Assembly: GCF_001715975.1 (NCBI RefSeq)
Contig: NZ_MARB01000018.1
Location: 25,749-89,748, forward strand
DNA: 64,000 nucleotides
Direction of reading: 5' to 3'
Source of the DNA: Candidatus Thiodiazotropha endolucinida
Lineage (GTDB): Bacteria > Pseudomonadota > Gammaproteobacteria > Chromatiales > Chromatiaceae
The notes below the pieces were generated by a model. That model did not search any database. It had not been told where the DNA came from and worked only from the letters and a program-made list of their open reading frames with translations. Shown here in pieces: positions 1 through 8,952 of this stretch. Each line of letters starts with the position of its first letter. Within the stretch, counting starts at the first letter, position 1. The translations under genes and the position numbers were made by a program.

Positions 1-396
1 GGAATCAGACGTTCGGTGATGATTCTGAACGGCCTGGGCGGAATACGTTACAGCGAACAACATGCGCTTAATTCAGCTTCGCTGATGAACGAATCACAAC
101 CCGAATATCTCGCCACGCTGGTGGTCAGCTTCCCAAAGGGGCAGCAGCGCCTGGTGCAGGGTTACGCCGGGGAGTTCGAAGCGTTGAATCTGCGTCAGTT
201 GCTCGAGGAGATGGAGATACTGCTATCCGCACTCGAACTCGAAAAAACCATATTCCGCAGCGATCATGCATCGAATTATCTGATACTCAAAGGCGTGCTG
301 AACAAGGACAGGGAGCGGTTATTGAACCAGGTCCGAAGCGCCATCGCACACCCCGAGTCGTCGAAGTTTCGGAAGGAGTGGCAAAGAGGTTTGTAA
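1..396 (+). CDS. Radical SAM family protein, C-terminal part (cut by window edge)
   Basis: The reading frame is open to the left edge of the window, so only the last ~130 residues are present and the start is outside. The visible tail carries GLGG near its beginning and FRSDHASNYLILKGVL near its end. The latter resembles the C-terminal segment of a family of ~300-aa radical SAM proteins related to COG1032-type enzymes. The CX3CX2C iron-sulfur motif that would prove this lies upstream of the window. The substrate is unknown. The next gene (cytochrome lipoprotein) converges on it. Confidence 0.6.
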   Translation, partial: GIRRSVMILNGLGGIRYSEQHALNSASLMNESQPEYLATLVVSFPKGQQRLVQGYAGEFEALNLRQLLEEMEILLSALELEKTIFRSDHASNYLILKGVLNKDRERLLNQVRSAIAHPESSKFRKEWQRGL

Positions 397-477
397 AACT
401 TTAACCCCAGCGCAGAAATAGGTCCTATCCCTTGAAAATTGCCTGTAACAAATGCATGCAACCTGAAAGGCATGGGG

Positions 478-864
478 TCACTTGACTGCCAGGGCCTCAA
501 CAGATGCAATCATGTAGTCGACTGCCTGGCGAACCTGTTCATCCTTGAGGCGGTCATTGCCGCCCCTGGGTGGCATGCGATACTTACCGTCGTCCCCCTT
601 GATGCCGCTCAACGCACTCCGATAGAGGGCAGGCGCGCCTTTTTCGATCCGTGGTGCCCATGCGGGTCTATCTGTCACAGCCGGCGCGCCTGAGACACCC
701 AGGAGGTGGCAGTTGCGACAGGTTCCCATCCAGACACTGCGTCCCTTTGCGAGGCGTTCTTCCGCGAAGCGCGGCATATCCGGTATTGCCCCGGATTCCG
801 GCGGCTGCTCGCCACAGCCGGCGAGCAGATAGAGACAGATTGTGGTAACCCAGACACGTGACAT
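478..864 (-). CDS. Monohaem cytochrome c5-like lipoprotein
   Basis: A 128-aa exported lipoprotein. A short positively charged N-terminus and hydrophobic stretch end in the lipobox LLAGC, so the mature protein should be lipid-anchored from that Cys. One CRNCH haem-binding motif lies at about residues 49-53, and MPPRGG further on fits a distal Met ligand, as in cytochrome c5-type proteins. The start at 864 gives a compact lipoprotein signal; an in-frame ATG at 891 would add nine residues. The likely role is periplasmic electron transfer; the partner is unknown. Confidence 0.8.
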   Translation of the reverse strand: MSRVWVTTICLYLLAGCGEQPPESGAIPDMPRFAEERLAKGRSVWMGTCRNCHLLGVSGAPAVTDRPAWAPRIEKGAPALYRSALSGIKGDDGKYRMPPRGGNDRLKDEQVRQAVDYMIASVEALAVK

Positions 865-939
865 TGTTGCTCTTGATTTAAACAGGGACATATCAGCAGT
901 AGTATAGCCTGCCCCTTTGGAGTAACGAATAAACCACGT

Positions 940-1401
940 CTATTTACTGCATTGCCCCTTAGTCGCCATCCCCAGTTCCATGATCTCCCTTTTGCCTGTC
1001 TCTTTGTCTACCTGTTCCAGGTTGGCGCCGCCGACAAACACGCCTAATTTGATATATTGCTCGATAAAATAATTCTCACCGCTCACGGTGTTGAGAACAA
1101 GCTCGTTGGGCGAAAATTCAGACTCCGTTGAAATCGTATGCGATGTGTTGCCTGAGACCTCTTCATAGAAAAAAATCCCTGGAGCAGTCTCGCCAATACA
1201 CTTCCCGTCGATCCAGACATCTTTTTTAAGAGAGCCTCCGCCTATTGATTTTTTTCGGAAGACATAGATACCCGCTTGCCCATCTGATGGCTTGTTGAAG
1301 GCCTTGGCGAGATTTGAAGCTTCCTCATTCGACATCTGTACTGACGCACAGCCGGTAAATAGCAAAGACAATAGTGTAATTAGAGTCATCCCTTTCAACA
1401 T
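940..1401 (-). CDS. DUF2846-type lipoprotein
   Basis: A 153-aa lipoprotein with a signal ending in LLFTGCAS. The body (GIYVFRKK, DVWIDGKCIGETAPGIFFYEEV) matches the pattern I know from DUF2846 lipoproteins, small envelope proteins of unknown function. The ATG at 1401 has a good AGGAGA ribosome-binding site; a TTG sits one codon upstream. It lies downstream of, and on the same strand as, the diguanylate cyclase but is separated by ~35 bp, so co-transcription is possible. Confidence 0.7.
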   Translation of the reverse strand: MLKGMTLITLLSLLFTGCASVQMSNEEASNLAKAFNKPSDGQAGIYVFRKKSIGGGSLKKDVWIDGKCIGETAPGIFFYEEVSGNTSHTISTESEFSPNELVLNTVSGENYFIEQYIKLGVFVGGANLEQVDKETGKREIMELGMATKGQCSK

Positions 1402-1435
1402 CAAGCTTCTCCTGTAGTTATGAAATGGTTTGCGA

Positions 1436-2716
1436 TCAGTCTGTTATTTTACGGTAATCCACCACCACCTGATTTCGGCCTTGCTGCTTGGCTTTATAGA
1501 GGCATAGATCAGCCCGTTTCATAATGCCCTCCTGGGTGTCGCCTTCAATACCAAACGAAATTCCGAAGCTGGCAGTGACCTGGCCCGCCTCTCCAAAATC
1601 GTGCTGCTCGATCGTTGTTCTTAGGCGCTCGGCATTCTTTATTGCCTGATCAAGACCGACATCCGGCATTACGATGATGAACTCTTCACCGCCCCAGCGT
1701 CCAATGAAATCCTGCACCCGAGTGCAGTGTTTAAGGATCATGGAGAACTCGCGTAATACATGGTCGCCAGTAAGGTGACCATATCTGTCATTGATGGACT
1801 TAAAGTGATCAATATCTGCAATAATAATGACTAGTTGGCTGTTGTTCTCGCTAGAGTCCGTTAATTGCCTGCGCAGGAATTCATCGCTGTGGGTGCGGTT
1901 GCTAAGTTGAGTCAACTTGTCGGTAATCGATATTTTTTGGATCTTGGAATAATCGTGTTCCAGGGTATCCGAGAGTTTGTTGAACCAGTGAATCAAATAC
2001 CCCAATTCATCATTATGTGGGTGCTGAAGGCGACGGCTGAAGTCTGGATTCCCTTCAGCCAGTGCCTTCATTCTATCGATGACCTGGGTAAAACTTCTTT
2101 TGGTGGAAAGTGACAGTTGTGTGGTGACGGAAACCATTATCAACAGCAGCAGAATGGCAATTCCCGTGCCCCATGCGAGTAATTGGTTAAGTTTGTGGTT
2201 TGAATGTTCGATCGCCTGAGTTAGCCGTATCTTGATCTGTTCCTTTTGATGTTTCAGGTGGCTTGTGGTGAGGTTGCTATATTGCTCCACTGTATGGATC
2301 AATTTTTCATGTGTTGAAAATTCACGGTCGTTTTTGAGTAAAACCAGAGAAAGTGTCAGCGCATTGGTGTAATATTGATTAAAGTCATGCCTTAATTGAC
2401 TGATTAATGCCGATTCCAAAATCTCAGGTGATGCTGCAAGACGGTCAATGTTGGTGTTTATCTGGATTTTGAATTCGTTTGTATTTGTGACCCAATCCCG
2501 CTCCCCGGCAAGAACTGCATCCTTGAACTGCACAACAATCTGTTTGAACAAACGCAAGTTCTCGTTGGAAAGATCAAGCAATGTCAGGTACTTCTCGCTT
2601 AAACCTTCAATTTCTTTATTATTGTCAGTATACTCTTGCAGTCCAAAAAGAATCAGCCCGGTATAAATCGTAAGACTGAGAAACGGCGTCATCAGCATTT
2701 TCTGAAAAATCGTCAT
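1436..2716 (-). CDS. Membrane diguanylate cyclase (HAMP-GGDEF)
   Basis: A 426-aa inner-membrane sensor. One membrane segment near the N-terminus and another around residues 180-205 bracket a ~140-residue periplasmic helical region. A HAMP-like linker and a C-terminal GGDEF domain follow. The catalytic motif is GGEEF, which is active in this family, and an RVQD inhibitory (I-site) motif sits five residues before it, so product feedback is expected. It should make cyclic di-GMP from GTP. The first ATG is at 2716; a TTG at 2752 is an alternative. It is divergent from the outer-membrane protein at 2802, sharing a short (<90 bp) intergenic region. Confidence 0.92.
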   Translation of the reverse strand: MTIFQKMLMTPFLSLTIYTGLILFGLQEYTDNNKEIEGLSEKYLTLLDLSNENLRLFKQIVVQFKDAVLAGERDWVTNTNEFKIQINTNIDRLAASPEILESALISQLRHDFNQYYTNALTLSLVLLKNDREFSTHEKLIHTVEQYSNLTTSHLKHQKEQIKIRLTQAIEHSNHKLNQLLAWGTGIAILLLLIMVSVTTQLSLSTKRSFTQVIDRMKALAEGNPDFSRRLQHPHNDELGYLIHWFNKLSDTLEHDYSKIQKISITDKLTQLSNRTHSDEFLRRQLTDSSENNSQLVIIIADIDHFKSINDRYGHLTGDHVLREFSMILKHCTRVQDFIGRWGGEEFIIVMPDVGLDQAIKNAERLRTTIEQHDFGEAGQVTASFGISFGIEGDTQEGIMKRADLCLYKAKQQGRNQVVVDYRKITD

Positions 2717-2801
2717 CGTATCATTCTTGTTCCTGATATCTTGATCGCACAACTACGCTTCGATACCTGAAAATGTTTCGGAAAACAAATCGTTCAGTAT
2801 A

Positions 2802-3938
2802 GTGGGATATAAAAGCTACATAAAGATTGCGCTGTATTTTCTGTTGTCGGTTTTAATTAGCACAAATCTTAGTGCGAATGAAAATCGCTGGCAGGAACTA
2901 CTCACCATTAATGGTTTTTATACACTGGATCTGACCTATGCCGACGACGCAATCCCCATAATCTCAAATGGCAATATACCACGAGTACTTGATGCGGAGG
3001 AGTCCACTTTTAAAAACTCGGTTTTTGGACTCCAGGTCGAATTGGAAATATTCTCTGGACTGAGTGCCTTTTTGCAAGGCTCCGTGTTCTATGACGAGCA
3101 AAATGAAAGCGACGAGTCACTGGATTGGGCTTACCTAAGATACGATCCGGGCAATAACTACGATATACGCATAGGCAAATTTTTAGTTCCCTTTCTGCAG
3201 GGAACAGAGCTTAAGAGTGTTGGCTATTCACGCCTCTGGGCTCGCCCTCTGGTGCCTGGTTCCGGTGCGGGTGGTTTCATCGAGACCCGGGGTTTAGAGC
3301 TTATAAAGCGCATCCCATTGGAAGATTCGTTTCTCAGTCTGCAATTCAGCCTGGGAGAGCCCGAGCATCAACGATGGACAGTAGACGGTCAACGACTGGG
3401 CCTGGTTGCGGTAAAGTATGAAAGGAGTGATTTCTGGCTGAGAGCTGCCCTGTTACGCGCAGACTATGAAGTGTTCACCCCGCTGGGTCAGGTTATTGAC
3501 GATAAAGCCAGGGTGAACATGTTCAGCATAGAAACCGAAATACGGTTTTATGATTTTGTCGTCAATGCCGGGTTAAGCGATTCTGACGCAGATTTCAGCC
3601 CAGATGATAAGTTGTCTTATTTATCTGTCGCTTATCCTATCGGGCGGTTTACCCCTTATATTCTCGCGGCACGTACAAGCCGACAATTTGAGGCCTTCAC
3701 ACCCCCGCCGCCACCGGTCTCAGCGCCCCCTCCCCCTGGCGGCAGGCCACCGTCCCAACGGGTAGGCGACAATGACCATGAGACCTTAGCCATCGGGTTC
3801 CGCTATGATCTTGGAGGGACCCATGCAATTAAGGCCCAAATTGAACGCATTGATATTGTCGATGAATCCGATCCGCGACGTGGTCGTGTAGATAGTGAGG
3901 CAAATGTCTTCACCATTTTGCTGGAAGGGATCTTCTGA
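2802..3938 (+). CDS. Outer-membrane beta-barrel (porin-like) protein with proline-rich insert
   Basis: A 378-aa secreted protein starting at GTG, with a signal peptide ending near NLSA. Alternating aromatic/hydrophobic strands and a C-terminal Phe (LLEGIF) are typical of an outer-membrane barrel. The DIRIGKFLVPF segment resembles porin strands in phosphate-selective or general porin-like proteins. Residues ~301-325 form an unusual Pro-rich stretch (PPPPPVSAPPPPGGRPPSQR), probably an exposed loop. Its stop overlaps the start of the PstS-like gene (TGATG), so the two are translationally coupled. Substrate unknown. Confidence 0.7.
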   Translation: MGYKSYIKIALYFLLSVLISTNLSANENRWQELLTINGFYTLDLTYADDAIPIISNGNIPRVLDAEESTFKNSVFGLQVELEIFSGLSAFLQGSVFYDEQNESDESLDWAYLRYDPGNNYDIRIGKFLVPFLQGTELKSVGYSRLWARPLVPGSGAGGFIETRGLELIKRIPLEDSFLSLQFSLGEPEHQRWTVDGQRLGLVAVKYERSDFWLRAALLRADYEVFTPLGQVIDDKARVNMFSIETEIRFYDFVVNAGLSDSDADFSPDDKLSYLSVAYPIGRFTPYILAARTSRQFEAFTPPPPPVSAPPPPGGRPPSQRVGDNDHETLAIGFRYDLGGTHAIKAQIERIDIVDESDPRRGRVDSEANVFTILLEGIF

Positions 3939-4357
3939 TGAAACGGTTGATCCTTCTCCTCCTGCTATGCCATGTATCGCTGCTCCACGCCGAGATTGCG
4001 GTCGTGGTGCCTGCAGATTCTCCGATCGACTCTCTCAGCAAACAAGAGGTCTCCAACTTGTTTCTATCCAAGACGAATCGCTTAGCCGATGGTAAAAAAG
4101 CGATATTGATCGAAGTCCGAGACAATCGATTGCGTGATACGTTCTACCGTCTCATCTCAAATAAAACGCCGACCCAGCTCAAATCCTACTGGACCACACT
4201 GATTTTCACCGGCAAGGGTAAACCGCCGAGATCCTTTCCCGGTAAACAGGAAATGATCGAGTACATGAAGCGCCACGCAACTACAATATCGTATTTGGAG
4301 AGTAGCGAAATCACCCCGGAGATGAAAATAGTCCTGCGATTCCCTATGCCAGACTGA
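3938..4357 (+). CDS. Small PstS-like periplasmic substrate-binding-domain protein
   Basis: A 139-aa exported protein with a signal peptide (ending LLHA) and a single half-size lobe of the phosphate ABC transporter solute-binding fold. The order IDSLSKQEVSNLFLSK, then RDTFYRLI, then YWTTLIFTGKGKPPRSF is typical of short PstS-like proteins that lack a transporter. It is coupled to the upstream outer-membrane protein and divergent from a diguanylate cyclase, which suggests a sensing or envelope role rather than phosphate import. The last ~50 bp plus downstream DNA recur as a degraded copy at 9115-9164. Confidence 0.75.
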   Translation: MKRLILLLLLCHVSLLHAEIAVVVPADSPIDSLSKQEVSNLFLSKTNRLADGKKAILIEVRDNRLRDTFYRLISNKTPTQLKSYWTTLIFTGKGKPPRSFPGKQEMIEYMKRHATTISYLESSEITPEMKIVLRFPMPD

Positions 4358-4375
4358 AGTCATGTCCGGGACGAG

Positions 4376-5179
4376 TCACTCCAATGGATGCTCCCTGACT
4401 GTTACCAGGTCACGATAAGCGTGCCAAGTGCCATGGGCAGCCAGGGGGAATCCGATAATAAAACCGAGAAATGCCGTCATGAAACAGGCATAAATAATAG
4501 TGACCAGCATTCCTCCCCATAGCAGCATGGACACCAGGTTGTAGCGAACCGCGGCCAGGCTGGTACGCATGGCGGATATGAAACTGACAGGACGATCCAT
4601 CAGCATTGGGATGGAAACCGCGCTGAAGGCAAACACCACAATGGCCAGCATTCCACCGACAAAGGTGCCTACGGTGAGTATCTGTAGGCCCTCCCAGGAA
4701 CCTAGTACCACCGCTATGTATCCCTGCCAATCGGAAGGGATCTGACCGTCATAAAATGAGAAGAATATCAGTCTTGCCAACATATACCAGACAATGAAGC
4801 TGACCAGCAATACCAACCCCATACTGAATAACTGAAGGCTGTTTCGTGACCAGGCGAAGCTCGCCACTTTCAGACTGGAATTCTCATTCTGCTCCAGCTG
4901 CTGGCTGATTGAGTATGGACCTATACCGATAAATGGCGCGATCAGCAGAAAACCCGCCAGTAACGGTAGCAGCAGGTAAAAGTTACCGGTGACGATGACT
5001 CCAACGGAAATCACAATGCTCAGCAGGGTTAAACTGGTGCCGAAGAACAGGCTCTGCCCCGGCGCCTGTTGAATATCTTTCCAAGCCGCGGCGAGCCACT
5101 GCCAAACCTGCTCCGTGGGTATCTCATTTATCCCGATATTTTCCTTTGCGTTGATTCTGAGTGTGTAAACTTGTTTCAT
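4376..5179 (-). CDS. DUF2189 inner-membrane protein
   Basis: A 267-aa polytopic membrane protein with about six hydrophobic segments. The C-terminal signature HGTWHAYRDLV is what I associate with DUF2189. Such proteins are often mislabelled as cytochrome oxidase subunits, but no haem or copper ligand pattern is visible. The ATG at 5179 is chosen over an upstream TTG at 5185. It converges with the PstS-like gene, with 18 bp between stops. Function unknown. Confidence 0.8.
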   Translation of the reverse strand: MKQVYTLRINAKENIGINEIPTEQVWQWLAAAWKDIQQAPGQSLFFGTSLTLLSIVISVGVIVTGNFYLLLPLLAGFLLIAPFIGIGPYSISQQLEQNENSSLKVASFAWSRNSLQLFSMGLVLLVSFIVWYMLARLIFFSFYDGQIPSDWQGYIAVVLGSWEGLQILTVGTFVGGMLAIVVFAFSAVSIPMLMDRPVSFISAMRTSLAAVRYNLVSMLLWGGMLVTIIYACFMTAFLGFIIGFPLAAHGTWHAYRDLVTVREHPLE

Positions 5180-5566
5180 GGTCAAATCAATAGAGTTTGT
5201 TACCGGTAGGAGACCACCAGAGAATAGCAGAAATAGTCGATCGTTGAATACTTACATTTAACCATTCAACGGAGATCTCAGATGTTATTATGCGTTTAAC
5301 TATGGCCTATTATTTGCCTCGAAAGCAGCTAGTTCTCTGGCCCCGTTTTTTTTGCAAGCAGTTGAGTCAGATAGTGTAGAGAAGGGCTCCGACTCCAATT
5401 ATCTATGTTTAACTTTGCCAGTATCGGCATACTCCGATCAGCCTGACATGGCAAATGATACCAGGTATATCGAGATAACTGTGAGGGGCAGCAGTGGCAC
5501 TGCCCCTTTGGTCGCTTTCCCCCAAAAATCCCATTATCATAATTCACCACCACCGATCGGTTGAGT
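5180..5566. other. Intergenic region, no gene seen
   Basis: About 390 bp between two minus-strand genes. A short hairpin (GGGGCAG at 5485-5491 pairing with CTGCCCC at 5500-5506) is present but lacks a clear T-run. No convincing ORF or RNA was recognised. Confidence 0.5.
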
Positions 5567-6097
5567 TCAATGGGTCGAGAATTCGGTATGCACCGGTGGC
5601 GGTGAACGCAGGGTCTGTAACACGATACAGCTGTATTCTGCTGCGTTGCACAAGCGCTCGACAAGCTCTACAGGCGTGCCTTCTTTGGCCCGCTGATCCA
5701 CATGGCAACGCAGGGCCTGGAATCCAACCGGAACATCGCGATTGACCAGCATAGTGCCGCGCACGTCCACTTCGGCATCGACAGACACTTCGAGGTGATC
5801 GAGTTCCACCCCCAGTAGGTTGGCGATCATGCGTACCGTACTGTCAAGACAGGCCGCCAATGCTGCACACAAGATATCACCTGGCGTGGGCGCATCATGG
5901 GGACCGCCTATCGCACGGTGTACACCCACCGGTATGGTGGTACCGATACCCGGCATTGGCTCGACTGTTGTATGAAACGGATCTTGTGCGTCGGCATGCC
6001 TGGTTCGGGCATGGTCGATCACCTTGGCGGCACCTGGTTCGGTGGTGTACTTTTGACGTAACGGCTTCTGGGATTCGCGGACTTGTTTCGAATTCAT
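5567..6097 (-). CDS. OsmC/Ohr-family peroxide-reductase-like protein
   Basis: A 176-aa cytosolic protein with the OsmC fold. The two conserved cysteines are visible: C83 in AACLDSTVR and C157 in YSCIVLQTL. In the family they reduce hydroperoxides through a thiol pair. The ATG at 6097 has a strong GGAG site. The remnant of a class I methyltransferase gene ends about 30 bp upstream on the same strand, so the gene probably once sat in a two-gene operon. Physiological substrate unknown. Confidence 0.88.
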   Translation of the reverse strand: MNSKQVRESQKPLRQKYTTEPGAAKVIDHARTRHADAQDPFHTTVEPMPGIGTTIPVGVHRAIGGPHDAPTPGDILCAALAACLDSTVRMIANLLGVELDHLEVSVDAEVDVRGTMLVNRDVPVGFQALRCHVDQRAKEGTPVELVERLCNAAEYSCIVLQTLRSPPPVHTEFSTH

Positions 6098-6131
6098 GGC
6101 TTATTCTCCTGGTGGTTGGTCGGGCCGCCGG

Positions 6132-6371
6132 TCAGCAACCTCGTCGAGATCGCTGCCGGTAGCGACCGACAGTCTTGAATAACTGGCCGATGAAACTCTC
6201 GGGTGTACAGTTGGCCAGACCGATGACACCGCCGGTTTTACACACCCGTTGCAGCTCGCTTGCGGCTTGTGCCTGGTTCGGCGAGAACATGACACCGAAG
6301 GTCGAGGTGACATAGTCAAAACTCGCATCTTCGAACGGCAGCTCTTCGGCATCGGCCTCGCGGTATTCGAT
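6132..6371 (-). pseudogene. Class I SAM-methyltransferase remnant
   Basis: An open stretch of ~80 codons encodes the middle of a class I methyltransferase: YREADAEELPFEDASFDYV (motif II/III region), then GVMFSPNQAQAASELQRVCK and GGVIGLANCTPESFIGQLF. The N-terminal SAM-binding glycine loop is missing, a stop codon lies directly upstream, and the C-terminus ends abruptly after LFKTVGRYRQ. This is a truncated, non-functional gene, upstream of and co-oriented with osmC. Confidence 0.75.
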
Positions 6372-6527
6372 TTATACAGAGGTCTAGAGTTGATTACCGA
6401 TAATTACCTGCCGCTTTAGGGGGTGATCGGCCAGGTGGGTGTATTTAATTTCCATAATTTTTACCCAATAATGTATCAATAAAATGCAATATCAAAACTC
6501 AGCACATAACGATAGGCTACTCTGATC

Positions 6528-7136
6528 ATGAAAAACAATGTGTTTTCTCTCTCTTTGATAGTCGCTACATCGTTAATGTTTGCCGCCTGCGGCGATGATA
6601 TCGATCCGCCTCATCAAAACCCGTCGCAACAACAGGACACCCAACCACTACAAGCCATTTCGCTGCCACTGAAAAATCCGAGCTTCGAGCAATCTGATCA
6701 ACACCTTAATGGCTGGGGGTTTTCACAGCATGCGGGAGAACAGGCGTACGCGGTATCCGTCGACACAACTGACAGTACCGATGGCAAAAACAGTTACCGT
6801 ATCGAACGCAAGCTGGTTCAGGCCTGGGGGATGATCAATCAATGGTTACCGCTTGATAATGCCACGGGAAAATCCATCAAACTGACCGCTATGATCAAAA
6901 GCGAAAACCTGGGTCCGGATGGATTCGACCTCAATCTGGTGTTTCGAAAAGCCAACCGAAAAGTCATTGGTAAGATCGGTACAGAGGCAATCACAGGCAC
7001 CAATAATTGGCAACGGATTGTAGCAACAGGCGTTATCCCTGCCGATACGGCTCATTTGCAGATTACAGCAGTGTTGAATGACGCCGGTACTGCTTGGCTG
7101 GATGATGTTCGGGTCAGCATCACCGATGAGAATTGA
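6528..7136 (+). CDS. Lipoprotein with carbohydrate-binding-like jelly-roll domain
   Basis: A 202-aa lipoprotein (signal MFAAC) followed by a low-complexity linker rich in Pro/Gln and one ~150-residue beta-sandwich. NPSFEQ, GWGFSQ, the GKNSYRI segment and the terminal TAWLDDVRVS are typical of galactose-binding/CBM-like jelly-roll modules. No catalytic domain is attached. It probably binds a glycan or other ligand at the outer membrane; the ligand is unknown. It stands alone, upstream of a repeat-rich intergenic region. Confidence 0.65.
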   Translation: MKNNVFSLSLIVATSLMFAACGDDIDPPHQNPSQQQDTQPLQAISLPLKNPSFEQSDQHLNGWGFSQHAGEQAYAVSVDTTDSTDGKNSYRIERKLVQAWGMINQWLPLDNATGKSIKLTAMIKSENLGPDGFDLNLVFRKANRKVIGKIGTEAITGTNNWQRIVATGVIPADTAHLQITAVLNDAGTAWLDDVRVSITDEN

Positions 7137-7284
7137 TACGCAGCTTGCGTTTATGGTTGCTCACCGGAGTTATAGGGGGCAAGCCTGTAGATTCAATAAA
7201 TAATCAGAAAAAATACCGAAACTAAAGGTGGTCAGAGCGTAAAGGGGTAAGAGAGGAATGGCACTTACTTAAGCCAAAAACCAC

Positions 7285-7387
7285 CGTCATCCCGGCGCAG
7301 GCCGGGATCCAGAATGCTTGATCGTGACGATATTCCTGGATTCCGTTACCTGATCAAGTCCGGTACAGGCTCAGCGCCGGAATGACG
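7285..7387. repeat. Palindromic dispersed repeat (CGTCATCCCGGCGC type)
   Basis: About 103 bp with inverted ends: CGTCATCCCGGCGC at 7285-7298 pairs with GCGCCGGAATGACG at 7374-7387, and the inner CCGGGATCCAG pairs with CTGGATTCC. This resembles a widespread bacterial intergenic repeat whose transcript folds into a long hairpin. No coding potential. Confidence 0.75.
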
Positions 7388-7405
7388 AAAATCCTGATAT
7401 TCGTC

Positions 7406-7638
7406 TTAGGGCCTGTTAACACTAATCCAATACGCCCTGCTGGGGCTGTTTTTGTGCCCAGCAAGGCAGAATGAGCGTAATGTAGTTATTCTACATGAGC
7501 GAATGATAACGCCGCTGGGGGCGAAAACAGCCCCAGCCCTTCGGGTTGCGCCCCGAAGGAAGTGCCCTTGGGGTGCGCCTTGATTGGCGCTTTTTCAGAC
7601 ACAACAGGGCGCATTGGATTAGTGTTAACAGGCCCTAA
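7406..7638. mobile_element. MITE with 34-bp terminal inverted repeats
   Basis: A 233-bp element begins TTAGGGCCTGTTAACACTAA and ends with its reverse complement. The terminal repeats match over 34 bp with one mismatch (A/G at the 27th base). The interior holds further hairpins (GCTGGGGCTGTTTTTGTGCC, GCGCCCCGAAGG) and no transposase, so it is non-autonomous. A 62-codon frame inside it is an accident of the repeat. Short copies of the element ends occur elsewhere in the window (23865, 24443, 36176, 37003, 54189, 59131). Confidence 0.85.
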
Positions 7639-7688
7639 GTAAGCGCCATTCGGGTCAGAGAGCATTTGTCTCAAATATAAGATGCAGT

Positions 7689-7994
7689 TTATTGATCATT
7701 GTCACTGGAACACTGCCAGCCCCTTGATTCTAATGTCTTAATGAACTCAATCGCTTTTCGCTCACAATAATCATCGTCATTTTCAGCATTCCATAATGTA
7801 CGCGGCATTACGTTTTCATCCGGCTTGGTATAATAGACTTTGCAGGGTAATGTGGCGGGTTCATTTGGATGGAAGATAAGGACATTTCTTGTCAGTTCCG
7901 CATAGTGACAAGTCCATGAATTCGCAAAGCTATCGGATGGCGCTATAAGAATAGTCAGTAGGAGCACCCATGAGTTGTAAGCCAGATACTTCAT
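7689..7994 (-). CDS. Small secreted Cys-containing protein (copy 1)
   Basis: A 101-aa protein with a signal peptide (ending SFANS) and a ~75-residue mature domain with four cysteines (WTCHYAELTR, LPCKVYYT, DYCERKAIEF, WQCSSDN), probably two disulfides. It is nearly identical to the gene at 9170-9475; together they flank an SDR gene. I do not recognise a family. The start at 7994 (MKYLAYNSW) aligns with its paralogue; an upstream ATG at 8021 would add nine non-matching residues. Confidence 0.7.
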   Translation of the reverse strand: MKYLAYNSWVLLLTILIAPSDSFANSWTCHYAELTRNVLIFHPNEPATLPCKVYYTKPDENVMPRTLWNAENDDDYCERKAIEFIKTLESRGWQCSSDNDQ

Positions 7995-8160
7995 GGCATC
8001 GCTCCAGTTACATGCAAACATAGATCATCTTCCGGGGTTATTAGTGCCTGAGCCTATTTGTGAATTCCAGTGAAGGTTGTCGTCCAACGGAGCGACAGAA
8101 TTTTGCTGGTCTCTTCGATTATTCATTTTTTATACGGGCAGCATTGCCGTGGTAGAAAAA

Positions 8161-8952
8161 TCAACCGTAGGCTTCGCAGGCCTCGAACAGTCGCTCCATT
8201 GTATTGCGGTCTTTGCTGAAACCACAAGAGACTTTCCGGCGATTCTCGAAATAGCGTCCCGTTGTCTCGATCCCGGCGCCGCCAATAGCCAGCCAGACGG
8301 GGGTATCCGCTCCTTCCTCAGGACTCTGGTGACCGCCGAAGCCGAGATTGTTGCTTAGGGTCGAGTTTACGTCGCCGGGATGGCAGGCGTTGACACAAAC
8401 TCGTTGGTCAGCCAGACGTTCAGCAAAGGCGGCGCTCAGGATACGATCGGCCTGCTTGGACTGACGGTAGGCGGTGTCGTTGTTGTAGTGACGTTGGCGA
8501 AACTCCAGGTCGTCCAGGTCCAGCCCGCCTGCCCAGTAGCTTGCCACATTCACCACCTGCGCCCCATCAGCTGCGAGCAGGTACGGGGTGAAGGCTCGGA
8601 TCATGCGAAAATAACCCAACACGTTGGTGGCGAACTGCAGTTCCACCCCCTCCGGGGATTCCTCCCGCCGACGGGGTGTAATGGCTGCGTTGTTGACAAG
8701 GATATGCAGTGGTCCGTTCCAACGTGCAGCAAGATCGCGTATCGCATCGCCCCGGGAAAGATCCGCCAACTCAAAACGCACATGGGCATTGCCCGTTTCG
8801 CGCCGGATACGCTGCACGGCGCGTTCCGCCTTGTCCTGGTTACGGGTAATCAGCACCACCTCCCGCTCACCATCGGCAGCCAATCCTTTAGCAATGGCCT
8901 CGCCAATGGCGCCGGTGGCGCCTGTTACGAGGGCGCAGGTTCGATACGACAT
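8161..8952 (-). CDS. Short-chain dehydrogenase/reductase (SDR)
   Basis: A 263-aa Rossmann-fold oxidoreductase. The cofactor loop TGATGAIG is at residues 10-17, the NNAA motif at 87-90, catalytic Ser at about 138 and the YRQSK active site at Y162/K166. Basic residues after the second strand (TRNQDKAER) suggest NADP(H). The layout resembles retinol-dehydrogenase/WW-domain-type SDRs; the substrate is unknown. The ATG at 8952 has a GAGGAT site. It sits between two copies of a small secreted-protein gene. Confidence 0.9.
   Translation of the reverse strand: MSYRTCALVTGATGAIGEAIAKGLAADGEREVVLITRNQDKAERAVQRIRRETGNAHVRFELADLSRGDAIRDLAARWNGPLHILVNNAAITPRRREESPEGVELQFATNVLGYFRMIRAFTPYLLAADGAQVVNVASYWAGGLDLDDLEFRQRHYNNDTAYRQSKQADRILSAAFAERLADQRVCVNACHPGDVNSTLSNNLGFGGHQSPEEGADTPVWLAIGGAGIETTGRYFENRRKVSCGFSKDRNTMERLFEACEAYG

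Noticed and set aside
6101-6352. An 83-codon minus-strand frame upstream of osmC
   Set aside because: It is out of frame with the methyltransferase remnant, which gives the meaningful translation of the same DNA.
7486-7674. A 62-codon frame inside the MITE
   Set aside because: It lies in palindromic repeat DNA, runs past the element end, and has no ribosome site.
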